Source: Arenicola marina
Taxonomy: Eukaryota; Annelida; Polychaeta; Arenicolidae
Direction: 5' to 3'
Length of the DNA stretch: 64,000 nucleotides
NCBI GenBank assembly: GCA_964019135.1
Contig: OZ025248.1
Location: 48,105,670 to 48,169,669, forward strand
The notes under the pieces were generated by a model. The model was not told where the DNA came from. It made no database searches and worked only from the letters and a program-made list of their open reading frames with translations. Positions 1 to 12,225 of the stretch are shown in pieces; the stretch's first letter is position 1, and each line of letters opens with the position of its first letter. The translations under genes were made by a program, and so were the position numbers.

Positions 1-2590
1 GTAATATTGTGAATAACATAGGTTGGATACATGCGAGTGACACGAACAACAATTTTACTAGCACACAAAACATGTTTTATGTCACAGTGGGTCATTTTGC
101 CCCCCCAATGGGGCAAAATGGTCAGCACATTATTTCAGCTTGTTAATGAGTGAACTGAACAGCCTTACAAGGCAAACTCCTAACTCTCTGGAACAGTTTG
201 ACCCAAAAGGATCACACACAGGAATTCCAAAAAACGTTTACGTCAGCAGAGGCGGATCGGGCGGGGGGACACCCCCTACCCCCACTTTTTGCCATTTTTC
301 AGAGCAAAATTTAGGCCATCTGAGGCGCGGAACTCAGCTTTCATGCAAAGTCCTACTGTTGAACAGACCCGGGGCAGGGGCGGATCCAAGAGGGCGACCC
401 GGCCCCGGCCCCCCTTTTTAGGACGGAAATGTATATAATTTATACCATTTACCGGCCCCCCTATCCAGCATATCTGGATCCGACCCTGAAACCGGCCCCC
501 CGGATTTAGGGAGGGGGGGGGGGGGGGGTAAAAGATACATTGCTGGGTTTGGGAGTTCCGGGGTAAAGCCCCCCCTTTTCAAGCGCCAAAATCCGCTCTC
601 CGAACGCACATTTTCAAAGCCACGCCCCCCCCCCCACCACGATCGCAAGTTTTAAAGTAATCGCTCTATATTGGTATTTTCATCATAAATGTCCGCTCTA
701 TATGGGTATCTTTTTCATCATAAATGTCCGCTCTATAGGGGTATCTTTTTCATCACAAATATCCGCTCTCTCAGGCATCAAGGCATCCGCGGACCCCCCC
801 CCCCCCCACCAGATTTGTATAATAGTGTCCCCCCCCCCTGCCCATCTGCGTTTTATCCTGACGAGCTGTATGTATCGAATAGAGACACGATGTCGCGTGC
901 CGCCTGGCTCTGCCTCAATCAACGCTTCCGGCTCCCAGGGGCGCACAACTCTCCCTTCTTCAAGCTCCCTGTGACGCACATCGTTTTCTTCTTCAAGCAT
1001 ATTCATGATCATCAAAGATGTTCCGATTCAGTGGACATATCATCCAGTTTGCTAAAGATAATCGTTTCTGTTAGAGTATACATATTAAATTGGATGTGGG
1101 TAAAACGGCCCACCGGGTCATTTTGCCCCAAGCAGCGTGGGTCATTTTGCCTCTGTTAGTAACCTTAACATTTGACCGGTGTATGAAAAATGCGGCGCAG
1201 TATATTCCGCATCTGAATTACTTTTGGGGCTTGACTTGGACTTATCTTTCATCGTGTTAATTTATCAAATTTCCCCCCAAGCTAGTATCCACTGAGCTCT
1301 ACTTTCTTCCAGTGTTTACATTAGATGGAAACAGCCCAGAATCTTTTACTTCGGTAACGAAAGTCAGCTGTCTGCTTCAGCGCCCATGTAGATTTGTTAA
1401 GGTATCACGTGGCAAACAGGAATAAATATAAAACGCTTCAATACAGGTGGCAGCACCGCATGTGCGCGATATTGTGACCCCGATGGGTCATTTTGCCCCA
1501 TGTTCCCCTATGATGTGACACAATCAATCACTATCAGTTTTAAGTTTGGGGCAGATTCTTATGGCAACTTTTCGTTCAGATAGAGTTTCTAACCGTTTCT
1601 TTGTATTCAGTTGAAATTTAAAAGTTTGAATAAAACAAAGTGGATTGGGAAGGCTGTGAGGGGTGTTGGGAGGCCATCAGTTACTGAAGTGTTCCTCTTT
1701 GCATTCAGATGCTCCTATTTTTGTCCTATATGTATGTAGATATTCCCATTTTTGTCCTATTTTTTAGCTCCTCTGTTTCCTATTTTCGTATTTCCTTGAC
1801 ACCCTGAAAGTGGTCAAAGCGTCCTGAATATATACAACCAATCCAAGTCACAGATAATGGTTGATGGCTGCTACATATTGATAACCGGATTCATCTAATG
1901 CTTTGCGAGCTCTCGATAGTACCCGGAAATGCGTCCGTGGTTGACACAATTACCAGCTCGTTGTACTGGATAATAACGACAAGTGTAGCATGATAATCTG
2001 TCCTGCGTGATAAAGGGTCCTTGGGTCTAATGCTCGTGCGCCGCAAATATCACATGCTGTGATAACACATCCGGGTATCTTTCATCATTAGGTGCTCCAA
2101 TATATTACTTCTACAGCCGGAGCCATGCAGACCACGAATGTGGTAAGACCACATTTGAACTACTTGTATATGTGCTAATCCCGACTCTGAATAGCAGAAA
2201 GTCCTCAACCTATTACACTAAAAACAAATATCAGGCATATTTATTCATCGTTATTCACAATAGTGAGAATAATTAGAATTTTAAATAGGCTCACTTAATT
2301 AATTAAATTTGCTGCGTTAATTCCAGCGTATTCATCCCCAACCACAGCACAGAAAGTTTTATTGCACGCCGCTAGTTGGAGTCACTCTCTTGATTGCCTT
2401 CGACCACAGTGCACACCGTTAGTTGGAGCCACTGTCGAGTTAATAATTTACTCGTATACTCGTGCCCATCACACCAGTAAAAGTTTTACCCCTATTCTCC
2501 CCCTATTCACTCGCCGTTTCTCTCCATTTCGCGGCCCTCAAAGAACATATGACCAGTGTAGGTGAAAGGGACTTCTATATGGCAATACAA
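1..2590. other. Gene-free flank with short dispersed motifs
   Basis: No coding region is supported. The motif GGGTCATTTTGCCCC occurs near 88, 1119, 1140 and 1486, and in inverted form near 110, where it makes a small hairpin (88-127). C-runs and G-runs break up 500-840. A SINE tail fragment lies at 1801-1845. Confidence 0.6.
560..850 (+). repeat. Composite repeat, copy 1 (with ~40-bp tandem units)
   Basis: It contains three tandem units built on AAATGTCCGCTCTATA and ATCTTTTTCATCA (about 665-770), then C-runs and the motif AGATTTGTATAATAGTG. An inverted relative lies at about 10860-11065. Confidence 0.7.
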
Positions 2591-3350
2591 CACGTATTGG
2601 GGGCTAGCGTTCTATGTTAGCATTCGAAGCAAAGCAAAAACGGCTTTAGGGCATTTCTGGCCCCGAAGTAATTTACTGAAGAATTTTCGAAAGAGCACTT
2701 TCGTCATGTATTCGTTGTTTACTTTGGAATGAATAGACACAAATACCAACATTTTGGTTATTAGTTTATAATATAGATCTATGAGAAAAAAATGGGTCTC
2801 CATTTGTTAAAATCTAATACATGTCCTTTTTTAAATAATGATAATACCGCTGTTTCGGGAGGTGGACAACTGCCCCGATTTGAAGACATATAGTTGGTAA
2901 CGTACGTCGAGGCCTTGGAGATACCAGAATGTTTTATTAAATAAACTTGGATGTTAAGCCGTCAAGCCCAGGGGATTTATTAGTCTTTACCATCTTTATT
3001 GCCCATCTCTCTTCCATAAAGGTACATTCCTCCTCGCAGGAGTCCATCTGAGAGGTGTTTACTTGAACCTCTACGTTATATCAATATATTTTGAGAGATT
3101 GGACTAGTGTCTTCTCGTGTGTAAAGTTGTTTATAAAATTTCACCTTCATTTAATATGTCTGAAGTTGAAGACGCTATGCGCTCAGTCTTTGTCTTTAAA
3201 GCCGCAATATTTCATTTGTTCCCGCTTTGTCCAGACCAATAGAATAGCAGGTACATTTTGATTTTACTCCCTTCAGAATATATTTAGGACTCTAGTTATG
3301 ACTCCTTTCCTTCTGTTTGTTTCTAATGGGTTTATTTTTGTTGGTGTGTT
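2590..3350 (-). pseudogene. Decayed LINE fragment (diverged copy)
   Basis: It aligns by eye with 8700-9250 of the larger LINE, in the same order and strand. Shared pieces include the YKLI.KML residues, AATGTTTTAT, the region around GTAAAGTTGTTTATAAAAT, the stretch equivalent to TTGTTCCCG, and CCTTTC.TTCTGTTTGTTTCTA. Stops and frameshifts break every frame. It covers only the end of the linker after the endonuclease and the start of the reverse transcriptase. Confidence 0.6.
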
Positions 3351-3614
3351 TGTTTCTGTCTATCTGTAACGCAACTTATTATCTTTCGAATGCCTTAAGA
3401 TATCGAAAATTCCAAATTCACAAAAAGATGCGGAATGGCAATTGTCAGGCCAAGTTCCTAGATGGGCCATGTAGGTCAAAGTCAAAGTCACAGTTTTTTT
3501 TTTAAATTCGTTTAACTATTGAAAGATAGGACAAAATCATGTTCACAACACAACGGCAACAAAACAGATAATAAAATATTGCGCAGAATAAAACTTTAGT
3601 ATTTCGGTGTAGGG

Positions 3615-4590
3615 TTTTTTTGGGGGGAGGGAGCGATTGGTCCGTTCTGCGTCTGAGGCGGGTGGGGGGGGGGGGATCCGTCCGGGATATGTTTAAGGGG
3701 GATCGGGTCGGGTTTCCTCCGGGTGTGTGTGTGAAGGGAGGGGGGTGTTCGCCCTGTGTGTATGTGAGGGAGGGGGGGTCCGTCCAGGGTCTGTGTGAAG
3801 GAGAGGTTGTCCTGGGTGTGCATGAAGAGGGGGGCGTCCCGTGCGAGGGGGTTCGTCCGGGGTGTGTGTGAACGACAGGGGGTGGTTGTCCTAGGCGTGG
3901 GTAAGGGGAGGGCGTGCTTTTTGTATGCGACGGGGGCGGGGCCGCGGACGTTTCCTCCAGGGTGTGTAGGATGGGGTTGGAGAGGGGATTGCATCCTTGG
4001 TGTACCGTGAGGTGGGGGTGGGGGGGGAGGGGGTTCTGTCCCGGGTGTTGATATACTTCTGGACATTGTATGTAAGGGGGGTCCGTTCGGGGTGTGAAGG
4101 GGAGGGTAGTTAATCCAAGGTTGCTGGAGGGAAGGGCGCACTGGTTGTATGAGAGGGCGGGGTAGGAAGGGAAGGGGTGGGGGGGGGGGTGGGGGGGGGA
4201 CGGTCCCGGGCGCGTATGAGGGGGATAGTGGGGATTACGTCCTGGGTGCATGTGAGGGGGGAGGCGGTCCATTAATAGGGTATGTGAACGGGGAGGGGGT
4301 GGTTGTACTGGGGGTGCGTGAGGGGAGGGCGTGCTGGTTTTATGTAAGGGGAGGGGAGTCCGTTTGCACTGTAAAGGAGTGCGGATGGTGGTCCTGGGTG
4401 TGGGTGAGGGGGGATGGGGAAGTCCTGGATGTGGGTGAGGGGGACGCGGGGGAGTCTTGGGCGTTTGATGGGGTTGGATCAGTCCCGGGTGGGTGAAGGG
4501 TAGGGGGGTACGTTCTGTGAATATGTGAGAGAGAGCCTTCTGATTGTAAAGGGGGGAGGGTGGTTGCCCTAGGTTGTGCGTGAGGGGAAG
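3615..4590. repeat. Degenerate G-rich minisatellite
   Basis: This is about 1 kb of imperfect units of roughly 35-45 bases, built on GTCC.GGGTGTGTGTGAGGGG variants. The plus strand is strongly G-rich with many G-runs. The proline/histidine-rich open frames on the other strand are a by-product of composition. Confidence 0.75.
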
Positions 4591-4805
4591 GGGCGTTTTT
4601 TTCGACATGACCCAATGATGCACTGTTGAATTTATTTTCTTTTAATTCTTCTCAGAAACGGTTTCGTGTAAGTTTGTAACTTCACTTCATTTGTTACAAT
4701 CAAGGCTTCCGCCGTGTATCAAATTATGTGAACATTACAATGCGGTTGTCAGTTGTTGCCGATTTCGCATGACGTATCTACGAGACCTGTCGGTTCTTGC
4801 GGTCA

Positions 4806-5567
4806 ATGTAGGGTAGAGTGGGGCAAAACGCCTACCTTAAGCAAGATGCGCCATATTTATTTTCAGTATGATACGAGCAAATCTAGATAACGTCAGAGAC
4901 CTTCATCACGCATGGCTCTACGTTAATGATACATGGATTTCTTTGTAAATATTAACCGTAAGGCGTGGAAAACAAAAAGATAAAATTCCATTTTGGGGCG
5001 TTTTGCCCACGGTGTGGGGCAAACCGCCCAGTTTTTAAAGTCATGATATAGGTGAATAATATATGTATGAGCAGCTTTAATTATTTCCATTATGTTCTAT
5101 TATATGATGAACATTAATAAAGTAGACGAATTTTCGATCTATGTGTTAAACAAGAAATATATTTTTAATGAGAGAATTGATAATGGAGCAAAACGCCTAC
5201 CAATGGGGTAAAACGCCTACCCACTAACCTGGTAGGCGTTTTGCCCCAAAATGAAGTGGGCGTTTTACCCCATCAGACAACAGTAATGTTATTTTAGCCT
5301 AGCCCGCCTTTATGCAATTATCGCCCAAATTCACAGACACATCGTTACAGTTTATAATCTTGTTATTGTGACTGACCTGGTAATCAGACCTGATTCAGCT
5401 ATGGTTAGCCAATAATTCTAGAGCAATTTAAAAAAAAAAGACGTTCGGATATGATCACGTGACATGCATGCGTCACTCATAGTCTTCCGGAACATGCGCG
5501 TCTGGGTTATTTTGGGCATGGGCGTTTTACCCCACCTGGGCGTCTTGCCCCACCCTACTCTACATAC
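4806..5567. mobile_element. Foldback/MITE-like element with GGGGCAAAACGCC boxes
   Basis: The terminal inverted repeats are TGTAGGGTAGAGTGGGGCAA on the left and, read inverted, TGTAGAGTAGGGTGGGGCAA on the right. The box GGGGCAAAACGCC, or its complement, also recurs inside at about 4995-5030, 5185-5275 and 5520-5560. No transposase frame is seen, so it would be non-autonomous. No clear target-site duplication was found. Confidence 0.65.
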
Positions 5568-5940
5568 ATGGTAGGGTATATATGGTGTACGATGATATAC
5601 CATGGCAGGATATGGTGTATCATGGTTTATCATAATATATCTATACCATGGTTTATCATTGGTACCTCCGTGATAGGGCATGATATAGCATGGTTTAACA
5701 TGAAATACCATGGTAGGAGGTGATATATCATGGTTTACCATGATATACCATAGTATGCATGCATATACCTCCATGGTATGATATGGTTTACCATGATATA
5801 CCATGGTATACCATGATATACCATGCTACATACATGGTAGGGCATGGTATACCATGATATATTATGGCATACCATGATATATTATGGTATACCATGATAT
5901 ATCATGGTATACCACGATATACCATGGTATACCTTGGTAT
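5568..5940. repeat. Palindromic ACCATGATAT satellite
   Basis: It consists of alternating units such as TATACCATGATATACCATGG, about 10 bases each. Most units are self-complementary, so both strands read alike. It abuts the right end of the foldback element. Confidence 0.85.
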
Positions 5941-6537
5941 TTTTTGTTTATTTTTTTTTTTGTTTTTATTTTAATAAGGGAAACTAAGCAACACTCACCG
6001 CCAAATCTCGTATTTTTTAACTCCATAGATGTTATGTTCCTAGGTAGCATCGTTGATATCTTACAACAGTCCTCGATGTTTCACGAAATGTCCATCTTTT
6101 CCCACACAACAAATTTCAAATCGCCCGCCTCTCGCCGCTTTTCTTGGCGGAAGTTGTGAACTGCTCGCGTCGCGCGCAGGCAGAGCGAATGTTTGTCAAC
6201 CATCACACGTGGACCGGCATCTCAACCGGATTCCGCAGCGTTCATTTTTTTGGAGACAGCCAAAAAAGTGGGGGGCGAGGGCAGATGTCCCCACTGCCCC
6301 CTGCTTTTGACGGCCCTGCTGCCCCCCCCCCTCCCCCACACCCCAATATAATATGCAGACATCCCACATTATGTGCTTTAAGCATGTGGCGTCGACGGTC
6401 CAATCTTTTTTTCTGTCTCTCCTAATTTCCCTAGTTTTCGTCGGTTGCCTTACGTTGGCCACATTATTTTGCATCGAGAACGCTAGGCCTATAGCATATA
6501 ATGATAATCTAATTAGAACTAAAATGCAATGATACAC

Positions 6538-6852
6538 GGCCCTTCGAGGAACGTTCCCGGAAGGTAGCTATATGCACGACCGTTCGGAGAACGTTCCCAG
6601 AATGTAGCTTTACATCCCATAAATCAACGGTTAATTTTACGCTCAGTGTTTCAGTTTAGGGAACGTTCCCTGTAGCTTTCAACAGAGGGAAGCTAAAATC
6701 TAAATATTCCAGGAACGTTCCCGGAAGGTATCTCTCCAACCGAATCAGGCCGTAGCGTTCATTGAACGTTCGCAGAAGGCTAAACGCTAACGTAACCAAA
6801 ATATAACCCCCAGCGAACGGTTCGCTGAACGTTCGGTGTTTGCTGGGAGGGA
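6538..6852. repeat. Dispersed GAACGTTC palindrome cluster
   Basis: About seven spaced copies of a GAACGTTC core, often GGAACGTTCCCGGAAGGTAGC, end in GTTTGCTGGGA. The cluster borders the 3' end of the LINE and may be a degenerate non-autonomous transposon. Confidence 0.6.
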
Positions 6853-6854
6853 TT

Positions 6855-9800
6855 TTGGATAAATGGTCCCAAAGATTACGTCCGGGTCCAATGTGGTGTG
6901 AAACACCTTTCCCATTGTAGTACCCCTGCTGGCCCCTCACACTGGGGGGAGGTTTTGGTGTAAATTGCCCGTAGGTTAAAATGTGTGTCCTCTAGGGGAC
7001 AGTCTTCTTGTCCCAGGAAAAAGCGCGTCCTGTTGGCGGGGCCCTGGGATCGACGGTCCAGTGCCCGTATCCAAAACTTGGGAATCGCCTCCAGGAGGCG
7101 GCGATGCGTCGCCCTACCCCACGCGGACATCCCCAAGTGCGGCATGGCGTCCACCTCGTCCGGCCCCAGGAGGCTGACCCCGTCCCATAAATGACCTATC
7201 GTTGATACCCCCGCTTTTAAGTATTCAGGGTAGAAAAAACATCCCCCATGTGTTTGTCTGATCAGCGGGTTCAAGAATAACGGTTGCTTAAGGATATCTA
7301 GATAGGCTGAAGTTGGCATGTGCTTTTTAATGTTCAAAGTTTGCCATGCTTTCAGCATTTCTCTGTAAAAAAACCGGTACCTTCTGAATGTTTTTATTGA
7401 GTAATTTGTATTCCAATGTTAAAATGTCCTTACCCAGGTGGATATACCGGTATTGCCCTATAAGGTGGTGTGCTAATATTTGCCAGTCTGTTTCTGGGAA
7501 TGAGAGTATACTCATACCGAAAGTAACTCGCTGGCACTGTATTTTCCGTTTTATGTTGATTAAATTTTGCCCCCCACATCTAAGCTCATTATATAGAATG
7601 TTTTTGGCGACCTGGTGTTTTTCCCACCCCAGAAGAAATCAAGCATTGCCGCTCCTAACTCTTTAAACGCCCATTCGGGTAAAGATATCGTAGCTGTCAG
7701 GTACCATATACCTGAACAAGCTAAACAGTTCAAGATAACAAATTTTCCCTGGTAGGTCAGATCTCTAAATTTCCAGAGATTTAATATATTCTTAAACTTT
7801 TTAATTCTCGGTTGCCAGTTAAACGCGTCAGTATTAATATTCCCAAAGTGGAAGCCTAACACTTTTATTGACTGGGATGTCCATTTTAAATCTAGAGGGC
7901 GATCCTCCCTCCCTCTTGAGGGTCCCACCCATAAACCTTCTGTTTTTTCCGTATTAATTTTTGCCCCGGATGCTTCTTCGTATACACGACAAATAGAAAA
8001 AATCGTGTCTACGGACTGCACGCTAGATGTAAACACCGTAGCGTCGTCCGCGTACTGTTTAATTTTGGCAACCTTGCCGAATGGGAGGGGAATGCCCACA
8101 AAAAGTGGCTCTTTTCTTATAGCCGTAGCAAAAATCTCTGCTGTTAACGTATATAGTAACAGGCTTAGTGGGCACCCTTGTCTGGTTCTCCGTTCCAATT
8201 GAAAGAAACCAGACAAGTGGCCGTTATTCATAACTTAACTGGAAATATTAGTATACATAATTTGGACCCACGTAATAAATCGAGGCCCGAAGCCGAATTT
8301 TCTCAACGATTTATATAAGAAACCCCAATCGACCCTGTCGAAGGCCTTCATCTGGTCGAGGCAAATGAGGGCACCAGGCACGTTATTTTGATTACAATAA
8401 GTTATGAATGGAATGTTGGTGTTTTAGGCCACTTTTGTGCACATACAGGCTAAATTAGGCCAAGGAACCTCCCGAGACGATGAAGGATGAAGGAATGAAA
8501 CATGCCCCAGATTAGGTGCCCGAGCCCGGATTCGAACCCAGGACCTATTGATCTGCGGTCTAGTGCGCAATAAGTTATGACATCTCTTATAAATGCTGTT
8601 GTTTCGTTAATTGACCTCCCCGGTACAGAACAGGATTGGTCGCTATGGACGATATGTTTTAAAACATTCCTGAGCCTATTAGCTAACATTTTAATGATCA
8701 ATTTGTAATCAAGGTTTAGGAGAGAAATAGGCCTCCAATTCTTCAAATCTAATTTGTCTCCTTTTTTAAATGTGAGAGTAATTATCCCTCTCTTTTGGGA
8801 AGTCGTCAGCTGTCCTGACTCAAATATATAATTGGTTACCAAAATGTTTTATAAAATTCGGCCGTCCAGTCCGGGAGATTTGTTCGGTTTGAACATTTTC
8901 ACTGCTAATTCCCCTTCCCCGAAAGTAAATTCCCCCTCACACGAGTCTCTCTGTGATGGGTTTAAATGGACCTCCACATTGTCTAATAGTATATTTTGTG
9001 CAATCGGATTAGTTTCCTCTTGCGTATAAAGTTTTTTTATAAAATGCCGCTTCTGCATTTAAAATGTCTGTGGCTGAGGAAACTATGTGTCCATCTGCCG
9101 TCTTTAAACTTTTAATTGTTCTGTTGTTCCCGTTTCGTCTTTCTAGACCGATAAAGTAACGGGTACACTTTTCTCCTTCTTCCACGTCTTTAACTCGTGA
9201 TCTGATTATCACCCCTTTCATTCTGTTTGTTTCTATCGTGTTTATTTGTTCTTTTACTGACTCGCTTTGTGGAGGTATGTGACTCGTTATTGGGTCTGTG
9301 TTGGCTTGGGTTAATAATGCGTTGTATGTATATTTAAGGTCCTCCAGATGTCCGTTTTCTTTGTTTCTTTTATAGGTCGCGTAATTCTGAATAAGGTGTT
9401 TAAGTTTTATTTTCCCTGTGTCCCACCACATGAGTGGGTCACTAAACGTATGCTTCTGCAGTCTGTGACTTTGCCAAAGCATCTCTTTTTTTGTGTGTGA
9501 GTGTTTTGTCTGTAAGCAGTGAGTTGTTTAATTTCCAATAGCCCGGGCCTTTTGGGTTAGCGTCTATGTTTTAGTGAGTGGTCACTGTGTGTACAAGGTG
9601 TGAAAAGGTGTTTGTCTGTCATGGATGAGATGAGTGGTGTTGAATATATTCTGTCAATTCGTGTTCTGACTTTGCATCGCTTGCTATATAGTGTGTGAAC
9701 TTTTGGATTTTGGGGTAGGCCTGTCTGAAGGTGCCTAAGACTTTAAAAAATTCACATCTTTCTTTAGGAATGTTAGGGGCATATATGTTTATCAGATTAA

Positions 9801-9990
9801 CGCCAAGGTCTTGTATTTTAACTTTTACATTGATAATCCGTCCATGTAAGTCTGATTTGGTCGAAACGAAAGATACGTTAGTTAGCCTGGGGGGAATCCA
9901 TATGCAAGTACCGGCTTTCCTTTCTATTGGGTGGTACTAAATTTAATGATCCCTTGTAGTGGGCTTAGTAGCTGTGTGGCTTCAGTTTCA
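6855..9990 (-). pseudogene. 5'-truncated, decayed non-LTR retrotransposon (LINE, L1/Tx1-like)
   Basis: Read on minus, the order is: the C-terminal half of an AP-type endonuclease (NIYAPN motif, about 9790-9830), a linker with DPLMWWDTGKIKLKH (about 9440), reverse transcriptase blocks (NWRPISLLNLDYK near 8700; MKAFDRVDWGF near 8340; RTRQGCPLS near 8190; the catalytic YADD near 8050), and a C-terminal region down to about 6860 with WDHLSKIP. Stops and frameshifts separate the blocks, and a SINE interrupts the reverse transcriptase. The element starts inside the endonuclease, as expected for 5' truncation. The clade call is tentative. Confidence 0.85.
8408..8567 (-). mobile_element. tRNA-derived SINE (family B) inserted in the LINE
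   Basis: It is flanked by a perfect 13-base target duplication, CAATAAGTTATGA, at 8395-8407 and 8568-8580. The minus-strand head has a B box in GGGTTCGAATCCGGGC. The insert splits the reverse transcriptase open frame, so it is younger than the LINE. Confidence 0.85.
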
Positions 9991-10859
9991 GATGTATGAC
10001 GATATTAGGTCTCCCTGACGATATTTGGACACCCGCTGTAACGATATTAAGAACCCGGGTTCCTAATATCGTCAGTTTTACACCACTGCCATAAAATTTG
10101 TCATAATTAATCACGCAACAGAAATAAAACATTTTCTTTTCACCAACGGATAGCAAACTTAATCTTTTAAAAGGAACAATTAAATGGTTTCACTCATTCG
10201 TTCTAATTTACGCTCACATTTATATATCGCGACAATGGCAAGGTGTTGCAATGAGTACCGTTTTATAATTCTACATGACTATGTACCCAACCGTACTTGG
10301 TCTGCAAAGTCTTGATGCACTGGAGGTCCATAGTAAACTATGAAACGTCTCTTTTTATCTGTTACGTCAAGTATAGTTTAAGGTGAATTTTTGCCTTCGT
10401 TCACCTGACACGTGTATAATGTTTCGCGTAACTTGTCTCTGGTGACGGCGAGTCACCAGATCATGTCAAACCTTCTCACAAGCTGGCTGGCGCGTCCAGT
10501 GTGTGGAGGCCCTAAGGATCCGACACGAACTACTGCACAAAAAGACACCTAAAGATACCCCTTTCGCCTGGTTCGTCTCCGTCCCCCAACCCCATCCCCG
10601 TCGCCGTTGTCTCTCCACCCCAGGCTCTCCCCCGGCCTTAGTTGCCAGCAGCGTCAATGAACCCATTTTAACAGCTCTTCGTCCGAAGTAGTTCCGAGAA
10701 GGGGTTACGTAAGAGGAAACCTCATCTCTTCGCACTTAGTGTTTGATATACTTTATTGACTATATTCTTCGGACGGCGTTACGGCAACCCTGTTGCGGGA
10801 GATGATGGCAGCAGGATCTGCGGCGGGCCGCGGCACATGCTATCTGACCACCGCCCGAC
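9991..10859. other. Gene-free stretch
   Basis: No coding region is supported. A 32-base near-perfect palindrome (ACGATATTAAGAACCC and its complement, one mismatch) lies at 10041-10072, next to the LINE's truncated end. Confidence 0.6.
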
Positions 10860-11065
10860 TCCGCCCCAGAGGGGGAGGGGGGGGGCACTGTTATACGAAT
10901 CTGCTGGGGGGGGGGGGGGGGCGTTCGGCGGACGCCCCTTGATGCCTGAGAGAGCGGACATTTGTGATGGAAAAGATATCCATATAGAGCGGACATTTAT
11001 GATGAAAAAGATAGAGCGGGTATTTGAAAACTTGCGACCGGGGGGAGGGGGCTCTAAAAATGAGC
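10860..11065 (-). repeat. Composite repeat, copy 2 (inverted relative of 560-850)
   Basis: Shared blocks run in inverted order: ATACGAATCTG, a long G-run, GATGCCTGAGAGAGCGGACA, GAGCGGACATTTATGATGAA and AAACTTGCGA next to a G-run. Confidence 0.7.
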
Positions 11066-11104
11066 GCTCATTGAGCGGGTTGCGGCGAAAAAATACCCCT
11101 TCCG

Positions 11105-12075
11105 TGCGGATTTTGGCGGTAAAAAGCCCCGACCGAGCGTATTTAGCGGTATAAAGCCCCGACCGAGCAGATTTGGCCGTAAAAAGCCCCGACCGAGCGT
11201 ATTTGGCGGTAAAAAGCCCCGACCGAGCGTATTTAGCGGTAAAAAGCCCCGACCGAGCAGATTTGGCGGTAAAAAGCCCCGACCGAGCGTATTTGGCGGT
11301 AAAAAGCCCAGACCGAGCGTATTTGGCCGTAAAAAGACCGACCGAGCGTATTTGGCGGTAAAAAGCCCCGACCGAGCGTATTTGGCGGTAAAAAGCCCCG
11401 ACCGAGCGTATTTGGCGGTAAAAAGCCCAGACCGAGCGTATTTAGCGGTAAAAAGCCCCGACCGAGCAGATTTGGCGGTAAAAAGCCCCGACCGAGCGTA
11501 TTTGGCGGTAAAAAGCCCAGACCGAGCGTATTTGGCCGTGAAAAGACCGACCGAGCGTATTTGGCGGTAAAAAGCCCCGACCGAGCGTATTTGGCGGTAA
11601 AAAGCCCCGACCGAGCGTATTTAGCGGTAAAAAGCCCCGACCGAGCAGATTTGGCGGTAAAAAGCCCCGACCGAGCGTATTTGGCGGTAAAAAGCCCAGA
11701 CCGAGCGTATTTGGCCGTAAAAAGACCGACCGAGCGTATTTGGCGGTAAAAAGCCCCGACCGAGCGTATTTGGCCGTAAAAAGACCGACCGAGCGTATTT
11801 AGCGGTAAAAAGCCCCGACCGAGCAGATTTGGCGGTAAAAAGCCCCGACCGAGCGTATTTGGCGGTAAAAAGCCCAGACCGAGCGTATTTGGCCGTAAAA
11901 AGACCGACCGAGCGTATTTAGCGGTAAAAAGCCCCGACCGAGCGTATTTGGCGGTAAAAAGCCCAGACCGAGCGTATTTGGCGGTAAAAAGCCCCGACCG
12001 AGCGTATTTGGCGGTAAAAAGCCCCGACCGAGCGGATTTGGCGGTAAAAAGCCCCGACCGAACGGATTTGGCGAA
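11105..12075. repeat. 30-bp satellite, about 32 copies
   Basis: The unit is CCCCGACCGAGCGTATTTGG plus CGGTAAAAAG. Variants at fixed positions (AGCAGATTT, AAAAGACCGACC, AAGCCCAGACC) recur in the same order, giving a higher-order pattern of several units. The open frames (KSPDRAYLAV repeats) come from the 30-base period. Confidence 0.95.
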
Positions 12076-12225
12076 ATCTCAGGAGGCACAGTAAGCGAGA
12101 TGAATCTGATTGGCCGGCAGTCGAAAAGTGTGTCACGTGCCACGGGGGATGCAACTTCAAAATATATTGAATCGGGCCGAACATTTGCATAGCATCTCCC
12201 TATGATGTGATGAATCAAAATGATT

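Noticed and set aside
3502..4623. Pro/His-rich 373-codon frame on minus
   Set aside because: It lies in the degenerate G-rich repeat and overlaps other open frames on both strands; it is a composition effect.
11105..12075. CRISPR-like array
   Set aside because: The 30-base units are contiguous with no unique spacers, and the DNA is animal nuclear DNA; it is a satellite.
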